Assembly: GCA_030622585.1 (NCBI GenBank)
Contig: JAUXFZ010000122.1
Location: 1 to 7,163, forward strand
DNA from: Myxococcales bacterium
Lineage (GTDB): Bacteria; Myxococcota_A; Polyangia; Polyangiales; Houyiibacteriaceae
DNA: 7,163 bases
Direction: 5' to 3'
This document shows positions 1 to 6,723 of this stretch, piece by piece. The notes beneath the pieces were generated by a model. It was given only the letters and a program-made list of their open reading frames with translations. It did no database searches and was not told where the DNA came from. Both the position numbers and the translations under genes were made by a program. The stretch's first letter is position 1, and each line of letters begins with the position of its first letter.

Positions 1-534
1 GACGGTGTGCGAACCGTGGTCACAGGCTACGACCGGTTGGTTGCAGTTGGCGATCTACAGTGGACCAACTACGAGGCGGTCGTCGAGTTCACGCTCAACG
101 CTCCGGCTGACCCCGACCAGGCGCCCATCGTTGGCCTAGCCATGCGATGGACGGGCCACTTTGATTGGGACGGCAAGCAACCCAGACGTGGTTGGTATCC
201 GCTAGGGGCCCTGCTCGCGTATGTGTGGAACGGCAGCACGTCGTATACGGGGCTCGCCCGCTGGGGGAGCGATGGGTCGGAGCGAACAGGCGCGGGCACG
301 ACGCCAGAGCCGGTGGTAGGCGCGAAGTATCTATTCAAGATGCGTGGTGAGGCTCTGCCCGGCGGTGATGTGGAATACAGTCTGAAGATGTGGCCTGCCG
401 GTCAAGCGGAGCCCAGCGCTTGGGGCATCACCTACGTCACGAACACGCCGCCTGCGGCGGGTTCTCTGCTGCTGGTCGCGCACCACCTCGATGTCACCTT
501 CGGGGATGTTGCGATCGTACCTGTCGGCAATTAG
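1..534 (+). CDS. C-terminal part of a probable secreted/surface protein with a beta-sandwich-like module (5' end outside window)
   Basis: The frame is open from the first base (Asp-Gly before a GTG at 7) to a TAG at 532-534, giving 177 visible residues. I treat it as the 3' end of a longer gene: there is no ribosome-binding site before the GTG and the protein already reads as mid-domain. The visible part is rich in aromatic, Gly and alternating hydrophobic residues: 'WTNYEAVVEFTL', 'GLAMRWTGHFDWDG', 'GWYPLGALLAYVWN', 'YLFKMRGEALPGG', 'LLVAHHLDVTFGDV'. This pattern is typical of a concanavalin/LamG-like jelly-roll module at the C-terminus of large extracellular proteins; that fold call is inference. 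There are no catalytic motifs, no membrane segment and no Cys. The stop lies 12 bases before the SDR start, so the gene may be co-transcribed with the sugar cassette, although its role need not be related. The missing N-terminal part would decide its function. Confidence 0.72.
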   Translation, partial: DGVRTVVTGYDRLVAVGDLQWTNYEAVVEFTLNAPADPDQAPIVGLAMRWTGHFDWDGKQPRRGWYPLGALLAYVWNGSTSYTGLARWGSDGSERTGAGTTPEPVVGAKYLFKMRGEALPGGDVEYSLKMWPAGQAEPSAWGITYVTNTPPAAGSLLLVAHHLDVTFGDVAIVPVGN

Positions 535-546
535 TCTGTTATCCCT

Positions 547-1593
547 ATGAAGGTCCTCGTTACTGGCCACAACGGCTACATCGGTGCGGTCATGGTTCCG
601 TTCTTGCAAAAGGCGGGTCATGAAGTTGTCGGACTCGACACGTACCTATTTGCAGGTTGTCACCAAGGGCCGGCTCCGGTCGATCCGCCCGCGCTCCGAA
701 TGGACTTGCGCGATGTGAAGGCCGAGCATCTCGAAGGGTTTGATGCGGTGATGCATCTGGGAGCGCTGTCGAACGATCCGCTTGGCGATCTGAATCCGCA
801 GTTCACCTACGACATCAATCTGCACGCCTCGGTCAATCTTGCGAAGGTGGCCAAGGAAGCAGGCGTGGAGCGCTTCCTGTTTTCGTCGTCTTGCTCGCTC
901 TACGGGAAGCCCAAAACCGACGACCCCGTAGACGAGACCGCGGGGTTCAACCCGCAGACGCCCTATGGCGAATCCAAGATCAAAGCGGAGCAGCAGATTG
1001 CGCCGCTCGCGAGCGATGACTTCAGTCCGACCTACCTCCGCAATACGACCGCGTACGGATGGTCTCCGCAGCTCCGTGGCGACATCGTTGTCAACAACCT
1101 GACCGCCCATGCATTCATCTCGGGTGAGGTGCTCATCAAGAGCGACGGCACGCCGTGGCGGCCGTTGGTGCACGTCGAGGATATCTGCCGGGCGTTTCTT
1201 GGGCTGATGGAAGCGCCGCGTGACGTCATTCACGATCAGGCGTTCAACATTGGGCGCACCGACGAGAACTTCCAGATCTCCACCGTGGCCGACATGGTCG
1301 CGGAGATCGTGCCCAACTCGAAGGTCGTGTATGCCCCGGGAGGGGAGGCCGACACGCGAAGTTACAAGGTCGATTTTACGAAGCTCTCCACCTTGGTGCC
1401 GGCCGCCGCGCCGCAGTGGACGGTCCGCAAGGGTATCGAAGAGCTCTACGCCGCCTACAAAGAGTACGGCCTGACGCTCGACGAGTTCGAGAACCGCTAC
1501 CTGCGCATCAAGCACCTCAGCAAGTTGTTCGCTGACGGTAGGCTCGGTGAGGGCGTCCGGTGGCAACCGGGCAACGAAAAGGCAGCAGGCTAA
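547..1593 (+). CDS. NAD-dependent epimerase/dehydratase (extended SDR family), nucleotide-sugar type
   Basis: This 348-residue protein has the normal length of an extended short-chain dehydrogenase/reductase. A Rossmann beta strand leads into the dinucleotide motif G7-H-N-G10-Y-I-G13. Asp31 ends the second strand ('VVGLD'), which favours NAD(H) over NADP(H). 'LGALSNDP' (71-78) is the usual loop after the fourth strand. The catalytic set is Ser115 in 'FSSSCSLYG' and Tyr140-x3-Lys144 in 'PYGESK'. 'TYLRNTTAYG' (162-171) and 'WRPLVHVEDICRAF' (204-217) are the substrate-side motifs of sugar epimerases and dehydratases. Members act in the cytoplasm on nucleotide sugars; whether this one epimerises, dehydrates or reduces cannot be read from sequence. 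The ATG at 547 places the first strand exactly at the N-terminus and fits the family, yet there is no clear Shine-Dalgarno sequence before it. The next gene starts 2 bases after its stop. Confidence 0.9.
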   Translation: MKVLVTGHNGYIGAVMVPFLQKAGHEVVGLDTYLFAGCHQGPAPVDPPALRMDLRDVKAEHLEGFDAVMHLGALSNDPLGDLNPQFTYDINLHASVNLAKVAKEAGVERFLFSSSCSLYGKPKTDDPVDETAGFNPQTPYGESKIKAEQQIAPLASDDFSPTYLRNTTAYGWSPQLRGDIVVNNLTAHAFISGEVLIKSDGTPWRPLVHVEDICRAFLGLMEAPRDVIHDQAFNIGRTDENFQISTVADMVAEIVPNSKVVYAPGGEADTRSYKVDFTKLSTLVPAAAPQWTVRKGIEELYAAYKEYGLTLDEFENRYLRIKHLSKLFADGRLGEGVRWQPGNEKAAG

Positions 1594-1595
1594 GC

Positions 1596-2849
1596 ATGAA
1601 CGACACAGCCAAGGGTTCGACAGGCGCGCGTTGCCGCTTCTGTGACACGCCGCTCCACTTCACCTTCGTCGACCTCGGCATGTCGCCGCTCTGTCAGACG
1701 GTGATCCGCGAAGAGCAACGCAACGACATGGAGCCGTTCTATCCGCTCCACGCGCGTGTCTGCGACCAGTGCTTCTTGGTGCAGCTCGACGAGTACGTGG
1801 CGCCGGCGGACATCTTCACAGAGTACGCCTACTTCTCCGGCTTCTCGGACAGTTGGCTCAAGCACGCGAGCGACTACGTCGACATGATCAGTGAGCGACT
1901 CGGTCTCGACCAGAGCTCGAGCGTAGTCGAGCTCGCCAGCAACGACGGCTACCTCCTTCAGTACTTCGTCAAGAAGGGCATTCCAGCGCTCGGCATCGAG
2001 CCGGCGGCCAACGTGGCCAAGTCCGCAGAAGAGAAGGGCGTCCCGACGGTCGTCGAGTTCTTTGGCGCCGAGCTTGCCAAGCGGCTCGTCGACGAAGGCA
2101 AGAGCGCGAACCTGATCCTCGGGAACAACGTCTTGGCGCAGGTCCCGGACCTCAACTCGTTCGTCGAGGGCATCAAGATCCTTCTCGCGCCCGGCGGGGT
2201 GGTCACCATCGAGTTTCCGCACCTGTTGCAGCTCATGGATCAGAACCAGTTCGACACGATTTACCACGAGCACTTCTCGTACTTCTCGTTCCACACGACT
2301 GAGAAGGTCTTCGCTGCCCACGGCATGACGCTGTTCGACGTCGAGGAGCTTCCGAGTCACGGTGGCTCCCTTCGCATCTATGGCCGTCACACGGACGACG
2401 AGAGCAAGCCGATCACCGACCGCGCGATCGCGCTTCGGGAGCGCGAGCTCGAGGCGGGCCTTGGCGACCTGGATGCGTACCGGAAGTTCCGAGAGCAGGT
2501 CGAAGCGACCAAACGGGACCTCCTCGAGTTCCTCGTCGAGAAGAAGCGCGAGGGGAAGTCGATCATCGGCTACGGCGCCCCAGGCAAGGGAAACACCCTT
2601 TTGAACTACTGCGGGATCCGCACCGATTTCCTCGACTACACCGTCGATCGGAACCCCTACAAACAGGGTACGGGCCTGCCCGGGACGCATATTCCGGTCT
2701 ATCCGCCGGAGAAAATCGCGGAGACCAAGCCCGACTACATCCTCATCCTTCCCTGGAACCTCAAGACCGAAATTGCGGCCCAGCTCGCTTACACGGCAGA
2801 ATGGGGAGCGAAGCTCGTCGTTCCGATTCCTCACGTGAAGGTTTTATGA
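1596..2849 (+). CDS. SAM-dependent sugar C-methyltransferase (TylC3/TcaB9-like)
   Basis: The 417-residue protein has the full three-part architecture of sugar C-methyltransferases. An N-terminal zinc module carries C13-x2-C16 and C56-x2-C59. A class I Rossmann core has the SAM motif 'VELASNDGYL' (111-120). A C-terminal nucleotide-sugar-binding domain carries 'GYGAPGKGN' (325-333) and 'DRNPYKQG' (351-358). The active-site segment 'IYHEHFSYF' (222-230) supplies the Glu225-His226 pair, which matches the conserved pair proposed as general base in TcaB9. Tyr77 and Tyr79 in 'EYAYFSGFS' are further conserved positions. Known relatives methylate C3 of 4-keto-6-deoxy nucleotide sugars after enolate formation. 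I chose the ATG at 1596 over an upstream ATG at 1560, because the latter overlaps the SDR and only adds a 12-residue basic extension. The gap to the SDR is 2 bases and to the nucleotidyltransferase 1 base, so coupling is likely. The C-methyltransferase call is strong; the exact sugar is unknown. Confidence 0.9.
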   Translation: MNDTAKGSTGARCRFCDTPLHFTFVDLGMSPLCQTVIREEQRNDMEPFYPLHARVCDQCFLVQLDEYVAPADIFTEYAYFSGFSDSWLKHASDYVDMISERLGLDQSSSVVELASNDGYLLQYFVKKGIPALGIEPAANVAKSAEEKGVPTVVEFFGAELAKRLVDEGKSANLILGNNVLAQVPDLNSFVEGIKILLAPGGVVTIEFPHLLQLMDQNQFDTIYHEHFSYFSFHTTEKVFAAHGMTLFDVEELPSHGGSLRIYGRHTDDESKPITDRAIALRERELEAGLGDLDAYRKFREQVEATKRDLLEFLVEKKREGKSIIGYGAPGKGNTLLNYCGIRTDFLDYTVDRNPYKQGTGLPGTHIPVYPPEKIAETKPDYILILPWNLKTEIAAQLAYTAEWGAKLVVPIPHVKVL

Positions 2850-2850
2850 A

Positions 2851-3642
2851 ATGAAGGTGGTTCTGTTCTGCGGAGGTGAGGGCACGCGAATTCGCGAGTA
2901 CTCCGAGAGCATCCCGAAGCCGATGGTGCCGGTCGGTTATCGCCCCATCCTCTGGCACGTGATGAAGTACTACGCCCACTACGGGCACACGGATTTCATC
3001 CTCGCACTCGGCTACAAGGCCGACGTCATCAAGGACTTTTTCCTCAACTACAGAGAGACGGTCTCCAACGACTTCGTGCTCTACGAGGGCGGCAAGCGAA
3101 TCGAGTTGGCGAACAGCGACATCGAGAACTGGACCATCACCTTCGTCGACACCGGCGCCAAAGCCTGCATCGGCGAACGTCTGTGGAAGGTGCGCTCGTA
3201 CCTCGAGGGCGAAGACATGTTCCTCGCCAACTACAGCGATGGCGTCACCGACCTGTGCCTCAGCGACTACGTCGACGAGTTCAAACGACGGGACAAGGTC
3301 GCGAGCTTTCTCGCGGTGCAGCCCCCGGGGAGTTACCACGTCGTTCGCTTCGACCAGGACGCCGAGCTCGTGAGCTCCATCCAGCCGATTACGGACACCG
3401 GTGCCTGGATCAACGGCGGCTACTTCATCCTCAAGAAAGAGATCTTCGACTATATGAAGCCCGGCGAGGAGCTGGTTCACGAACCGTTCCAGCGTCTGAT
3501 CGATGCCGACCAGCTCACAGCCCACCGCCACGAGGGCTATTGGCAGCCCATGGATACCTTCAAAGAGCAACGCCAGCTCGACGACCTCGACCGCAGTGGG
3601 CAAGCGCCCTGGCGGGTTTGGGACAGCAGCGAAGAGCTCTGA
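2851..3642 (+). CDS. Sugar-1-phosphate nucleotidyltransferase, RfbF-like (glucose-1-phosphate cytidylyltransferase family)
   Basis: This 263-residue protein is close to the roughly 257 residues of RfbF-type enzymes. They join a sugar 1-phosphate to a nucleoside triphosphate (CTP in RfbF) and release pyrophosphate. The N-terminus carries the signature G8-G9-E-G11-T12-R13, then 'PKPMVPVG' (22-29) with Lys23 as the likely phosphate-contacting lysine, and 'PILWHVMKYYAHYG' (32-45), which is very RfbF-like. 'NYSDGVTD' (127-134) holds the probable metal-binding Asp130. 'WINGGYFIL' (187-195) and 'GYWQPMDT' (229-236), with Asp235, match the sugar-binding region and second metal Asp of the family. Where RfbF usually has 'YGDG' this protein has 'NYSDG', and the segment at about 71-95 also differs, so CTP and glucose specificity are likely but not certain. 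Translation probably depends on coupling, since the start lies 1 base past the methyltransferase stop with little Shine-Dalgarno sequence. This enzyme would supply the activated sugar for the cassette. Confidence 0.88.
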   Translation: MKVVLFCGGEGTRIREYSESIPKPMVPVGYRPILWHVMKYYAHYGHTDFILALGYKADVIKDFFLNYRETVSNDFVLYEGGKRIELANSDIENWTITFVDTGAKACIGERLWKVRSYLEGEDMFLANYSDGVTDLCLSDYVDEFKRRDKVASFLAVQPPGSYHVVRFDQDAELVSSIQPITDTGAWINGGYFILKKEIFDYMKPGEELVHEPFQRLIDADQLTAHRHEGYWQPMDTFKEQRQLDDLDRSGQAPWRVWDSSEEL

Positions 3643-3645
3643 CGA

Positions 3646-3650
3646 AAGGA
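3646..3650 (+). promoter_or_regulatory. Probable Shine-Dalgarno site of the PIG-L deacetylase gene
   Basis: AAGGA sits in the 18-base gap after the nucleotidyltransferase stop, 10 bases before the ATG at 3661. It is the clearest ribosome-binding site in the window and supports that start. The other genes rely on weak sites or on translational coupling. Confidence 0.55.
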
Positions 3651-3660
3651 ACGCCTCCTG

Positions 3661-4320
3661 ATGCAGACACTATCGCTCCCGACATCGAGCCCCACGATCC
3701 TATGTCTCGGCGCGCACAGCGACGACATCGAGATCGGCTGTGGGGGCACGCTGCTGCACCTGCTCGGCCGCATGCCAGAGGCCAAGGTCCACTGGGTTTC
3801 GTTTAGCGCCGACGGCAAGCGCGCAGACGAGGCCCAGCGCGGGGTTGAGCTCTTCGCCGGCGCGCAGGCTGCCGCCGTCGAGTTGCACACCTTCCGGGAT
3901 GGTTTCTTCCCTGAGGCGTTTGGTGAGATCAAAGAGCGCTTTCGGGAGCTTCAGAAGTCGGTCGACCCCGATCTAGTGCTCACCCATTGCCGCGGAGACC
4001 TTCATCAGGACCATCGCGTGATCTCCGAGCTCACCTTACAGACGTTTCGCAACCACCTGATCCTCGAGTACGAGATCGCCAAGTACGACGGGGACCTTGG
4101 CGCCCCTAACGTGTACGTGTCGCTCGACTCCGAAGACGCAGACCGCAAGGTCGACAAGCTTCTGTCGGCGTTCGCATCGCAGACCGAGAAGTATTGGTTC
4201 ACCGCCGACAACTTCCGCGCCCTCATGCGAGTGCGGGGCATCGAGTGTCGGGCGTCGAGCGGCTTCGCCGAGGCATTCTACGCTCACAAGCTGGTGTTCG
4301 GCGCCAGCTCGTCGACATGA
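3661..4320 (+). CDS. PIG-L/LmbE family deacetylase
   Basis: The 219-residue protein has the two hallmarks of the zinc-dependent PIG-L/LmbE fold. Near the N-terminus after a beta strand is 'GAHSDDIEIGCGGT' (17-30), with His19 and Asp22 as expected zinc ligands and Asp21 as expected general base. Later comes 'THCRGDLHQDH' (108-118), ending in the H-x-D-H motif, where His118 is the likely third zinc ligand. Family members remove N-acyl groups from glycans or small-molecule glycosides (GlcNAc-PI de-N-acetylase, MshB, BshB). In this context the substrate is plausibly an N-acetylated nucleotide sugar or sugar intermediate; that is inference. Ser20 replaces the more usual Pro of 'HPDD', a common variation. 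No signal peptide or membrane segment is visible, so it should be cytoplasmic. Its TGA overlaps the ATG of the next methyltransferase (ATGA), so the two products are probably made together. Confidence 0.88.
   Translation: MQTLSLPTSSPTILCLGAHSDDIEIGCGGTLLHLLGRMPEAKVHWVSFSADGKRADEAQRGVELFAGAQAAAVELHTFRDGFFPEAFGEIKERFRELQKSVDPDLVLTHCRGDLHQDHRVISELTLQTFRNHLILEYEIAKYDGDLGAPNVYVSLDSEDADRKVDKLLSAFASQTEKYWFTADNFRALMRVRGIECRASSGFAEAFYAHKLVFGASSST
4317..4320 (+). other. ATGA stop-start overlap coupling deacetylase and methyltransferase
   Basis: The bases ATGA hold both the start codon of the downstream methyltransferase (4317-4319) and the stop codon of the deacetylase (4318-4320). The 15 bases before the ATG contain no Shine-Dalgarno sequence, so re-initiation by the terminating ribosome is the likely route of translation. 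Confidence 0.75.
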
Positions 4321-5486
4321 CCAGCCAGTGCTGGAGTTGCGGCACTCCGGATCCGCAGCCGTTCTATCGGTTGCGGGGCATCCCCATCTCGAGTTGTGTG
4401 TTGCTGGACTCCCGCGCCGAGGCGGTCGAGTTCGGCACTGGCGACCTCGAGCTGTGCTTCTGCGAGGCCTGCGGCTTCATCCAGAACGACCTCTTCGACC
4501 CCGACCTGCTCGACTACTCACAGGACTACGAAGAGAGTCAGGGGTTCTCGCCGACTTTCGAGACGTTTGCCCAGGGCCTCGTCGACCGATTGGTCGAGCG
4601 CTACGGCATTCGGGGCAAGAAGGTCTTCGAGGTCGGGTGCGGGAAGGGCGATTTTCTCTCCCTGATTTGCAAGAGCGGCGGCAACGAGGGCCTGGGGATC
4701 GACCCCGGGTACCGGGAAGGTCGCCTCGACCCCGACATCGACGCCACCGTCATCCAGGAGTTCTTCACGGAGCCCAAGCCCGAGCTCACCGGTGACTTGA
4801 TCTGCTGCAGGCATACGCTCGAGCACATCCAACCCGTAGGCCAGTTCGTGGACCTGATTCGGCGCTCGGCGGCGCAGCGGGCGGGGTCCGTCGCGTTCTT
4901 CGAGGTGCCAGACACGTCACGAATCTTGAAAGAAGGTGCGTTCTGGGACGTCTACTACGAACACTGTTCGTACTTCACGCTCGGTTCCCTGGGGCGTCTC
5001 TTCCGCGCCGCCGGGTTCGACTTGCTCTCGCTGCGCACCGGATATGACGACCAGTACCTGCTGCTCGAAGCCAAGGTTCGCGACAGCGAATCCTCCCACC
5101 CGGTGGCCGCAGAGAATGACCTAGATGAGACTCGCACTGGAGTTCGTTCGTTCGTCCGTGCAACCGAGAAGGCCATCGCCGAATGGGAGCGCCGCCTAGA
5201 CGAAGCCAAGGCTTCCGCTCGGAAGGTCGTCATCTGGGGAGCCAGCTCCAAAGGAGTCGCCTTCCTGACGAGTCTCCGAAACGGCGACGTGGTCGAGTAC
5301 GCCGTCGACATCAACCCGCACAAGCAAGGCAGGTTCTTGCCGGGGGCCGGTCAGGAGATCGTGGGCCCCGACTTCCTCGAAGGCTATGGTCCCGACCTCG
5401 TCATTCCGATGAACCCGATCTACATCGAAGAGATTCGCGCCGACCTCGCCCGTAGGGGGCTCACCCCTGAAATACTGGCGGTGTGA
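4317..5486 (+). CDS. C-methyltransferase-like class I SAM methyltransferase, first of a tandem pair
   Basis: This 389-residue protein has the same three-part plan as the gene at 1596. An N-terminal zinc module has C5-x2-C8 and C49-x2-C52. The SAM-binding motif is 'FEVGCGKGDFL' (104-114) followed by acidic 'GIDP' (127-130). A C-terminal nucleotide-sugar-binding domain has 'WGASSKG' (307-313) and 'DINPHKQG' (331-338). The active-site segment reads 'VYYEHCSYF' (212-220): Glu215-His216 are kept, but the first His of the usual YHEH is Tyr. The longer open frame from 4194 is rejected as a start because it runs inside the deacetylase and adds low-complexity Arg-rich residues; the ATG at 4317 puts the zinc module at the N-terminus. 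Over a 41-residue stretch (195-235) I count about 22 identities to the next gene, so they are paralogues, and this gene is more distant from the one at 1596. Likely role: C-methylation (or a related SAM-dependent step) of a keto-sugar nucleotide. Substrate unknown. Confidence 0.86.
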   Translation: MTSQCWSCGTPDPQPFYRLRGIPISSCVLLDSRAEAVEFGTGDLELCFCEACGFIQNDLFDPDLLDYSQDYEESQGFSPTFETFAQGLVDRLVERYGIRGKKVFEVGCGKGDFLSLICKSGGNEGLGIDPGYREGRLDPDIDATVIQEFFTEPKPELTGDLICCRHTLEHIQPVGQFVDLIRRSAAQRAGSVAFFEVPDTSRILKEGAFWDVYYEHCSYFTLGSLGRLFRAAGFDLLSLRTGYDDQYLLLEAKVRDSESSHPVAAENDLDETRTGVRSFVRATEKAIAEWERRLDEAKASARKVVIWGASSKGVAFLTSLRNGDVVEYAVDINPHKQGRFLPGAGQEIVGPDFLEGYGPDLVIPMNPIYIEEIRADLARRGLTPEILAV

Positions 5487-5520
5487 GCCGAATTATTAGG
5501 CTAAATCTGAAAGAACCCTC
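5487..5520 (+). other. 34-base AT-richer spacer between the tandem methyltransferase genes
   Basis: This is the longest gap inside the cassette and is visibly richer in A and T than its surroundings (AATTATTAGGCTAAAT at 5491-5506). It includes a weak purine-rich ribosome-binding stretch, GAAAGAA (5509-5515), 5 bases before the ATG at 5521. A promoter cannot be claimed: there is a -10-like TA-rich patch but no convincing -35 at the right distance. Confidence 0.4.
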
Positions 5521-6699
5521 ATGACCAGTGTTGAAACGAATGCACCGTGCCCCGCCTGCGGGTCGACCGAACTCAGCCCCTTTCACCAAATGAAAGGCAT
5601 CCCTGCCTTGAGCTGCACGATCTGGGATAGCGTCGAGGAGGCCAAGAGCTGCCCCCAAGGCGACATCGAGCTCTCGCTCTGCCAGACCTGTGGCTTGTTG
5701 GTCAACACCGCGTTCGATCCCAACCTCCTTCATTACGATGAGTCGTACAAAGCCTCTTTGCACCACTCCCCTTTGTTTACGCGTTACGCCACGGGGCTCG
5801 CCACAGATCTCGTCGATCGCTATGACCTGCATGAGAAATTGGTGGCCGAGATCGGGTGTGGCAAAGGCGACTTTCTCAAGATGCTGGTAGATCAGGGCAA
5901 CAATCGCGGCATCGGCTTCGATCCGAGCTACGAAATCGACCCCGACGAAGCGCCCGATGATCGCCTCACGTTCGTCAAGGAGTTCTACACGGAAGCGCAC
6001 CTCGATTTCGCTCCAGATTTAGTCATCGCACGCCAGCTCCTCGAGCATGTCGAAGAGCCGCTCGAGTTCATGAAGGGATTGCGCCGTACGCTGGGTGACC
6101 GGCATGACACCATCGTGGTGTTCGAGGTGCCCAACGCGTTGGACATGTTGCAGCGAGCCGACTTGTGGGATGTCATTTACGAGCATCCCATCTACTTCAC
6201 CCCGCTGGCGTTGAAGAGGCTTCTCCGCTCGGCCGGATTCGACGTACATCGAGTGAGGCCTGCGTTCGAAGGTCTTTTTCTCATCATCGAAGCATCTCCT
6301 GGAGCCGAAGCTCCGGCGAACCTCGAACCGGTGGGGCATCTTCTCGAGAACGACGTGGCGAAGTTCGCGGCTGCCTACACCGACCGCGTACAGAAATGGC
6401 GGCACCGTCTGGACGAGATCAAGGCGCAAGGAAAGCGGGCTGTCCTATGGGGGTCTGGAGCCCGAGGCGACACCTTCCTCAACGCGCTTCGGATTCACGA
6501 GGAGATCCCAATGGTCGTGGACCTCAACCCAAACAAGTGGGGCAAGCATATGGCCGGGACTGGCCAGCCGATCCATTCGCCTCAGGACTTGAAAGACCAC
6601 CCACCTGACCTCGTGGTGATCGCCAACGAGATTTATCTGCAGGAGATCAGCGCAAGCCTGAGCGACATGGGCATTGACGCCGAGATCCTAGTGGCTTGA
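5521..6699 (+). CDS. C-methyltransferase-like class I SAM methyltransferase, second of a tandem pair
   Basis: This 392-residue protein is a paralogue of the preceding one, with the same order of parts. The zinc module has C10-x2-C13 and C54-x2-C57. The SAM motif is 'AEIGCGKGDFL' (109-119) with 'GFDP' (132-135). 'RQLLEHVEEP' (171-180) is the post-IV region of class I methyltransferases. The C-terminal sugar-nucleotide domain has 'LWGSGARGDTFL' (309-320) and 'DLNPNKWG' (334-341). The active-site segment is 'VIYEHPIYF' (218-226): the Glu221-His222 pair is kept, but flanking positions differ from both other methyltransferases, which hints at a changed substrate. Both copies share the 'KGIP/RGIP' plus acidic 'GDIELSLC/GDLELCFC' stretch around the zinc module. 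DNA identity is clearly not high, so the duplication is old. The codons look somewhat less GC-biased than upstream. It is the last gene of the + strand run, 24 bases from a convergent gene. Confidence 0.86.
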   Translation: MTSVETNAPCPACGSTELSPFHQMKGIPALSCTIWDSVEEAKSCPQGDIELSLCQTCGLLVNTAFDPNLLHYDESYKASLHHSPLFTRYATGLATDLVDRYDLHEKLVAEIGCGKGDFLKMLVDQGNNRGIGFDPSYEIDPDEAPDDRLTFVKEFYTEAHLDFAPDLVIARQLLEHVEEPLEFMKGLRRTLGDRHDTIVVFEVPNALDMLQRADLWDVIYEHPIYFTPLALKRLLRSAGFDVHRVRPAFEGLFLIIEASPGAEAPANLEPVGHLLENDVAKFAAAYTDRVQKWRHRLDEIKAQGKRAVLWGSGARGDTFLNALRIHEEIPMVVDLNPNKWGKHMAGTGQPIHSPQDLKDHPPDLVVIANEIYLQEISASLSDMGIDAEILVA

Positions 6700-6723
6700 G
6701 CCCTAACACAGCCCGCCAAGGCC

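Noticed and set aside
646..1566. A 306-codon open frame on the - strand opposite the SDR
   Set aside because: Same cause: high GC and strong codon bias remove antisense stops. No recognisable domain, whereas the SDR motifs on the + strand are complete.
1590..2834. A 414-codon open frame on the - strand opposite the first C-methyltransferase
   Set aside because: It is an antisense shadow of a GC-rich gene. The product is low-complexity (Val, Leu, Arg, Asp, Glu), has no motif, and the + strand gene has clear zinc, SAM and active-site motifs.
2761..3603. A 280-codon open frame on the - strand opposite the nucleotidyltransferase
   Set aside because: Antisense shadow spanning the junction of two well-supported + strand genes; no motif or ribosome-binding site.
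3183..3806. A 207-codon + strand frame bridging the nucleotidyltransferase and deacetylase
   Set aside because: Out-of-frame Arg/Pro-rich translation overlapping two genes with clear motifs.
4194..4316. N-terminal extension of the methyltransferase starting at 4317
   Set aside because: It lies wholly inside the deacetylase gene in another frame and encodes Arg-rich residues without family similarity; the ATGA overlap gives a better start.
6692..6701. Inverted repeat GGCT-TG-AGCC at the end of the last methyltransferase, considered as a terminator
   Set aside because: The loop is only two bases, the stem four pairs, and no T-run follows. No supported terminator exists in the 24-base convergent gap.
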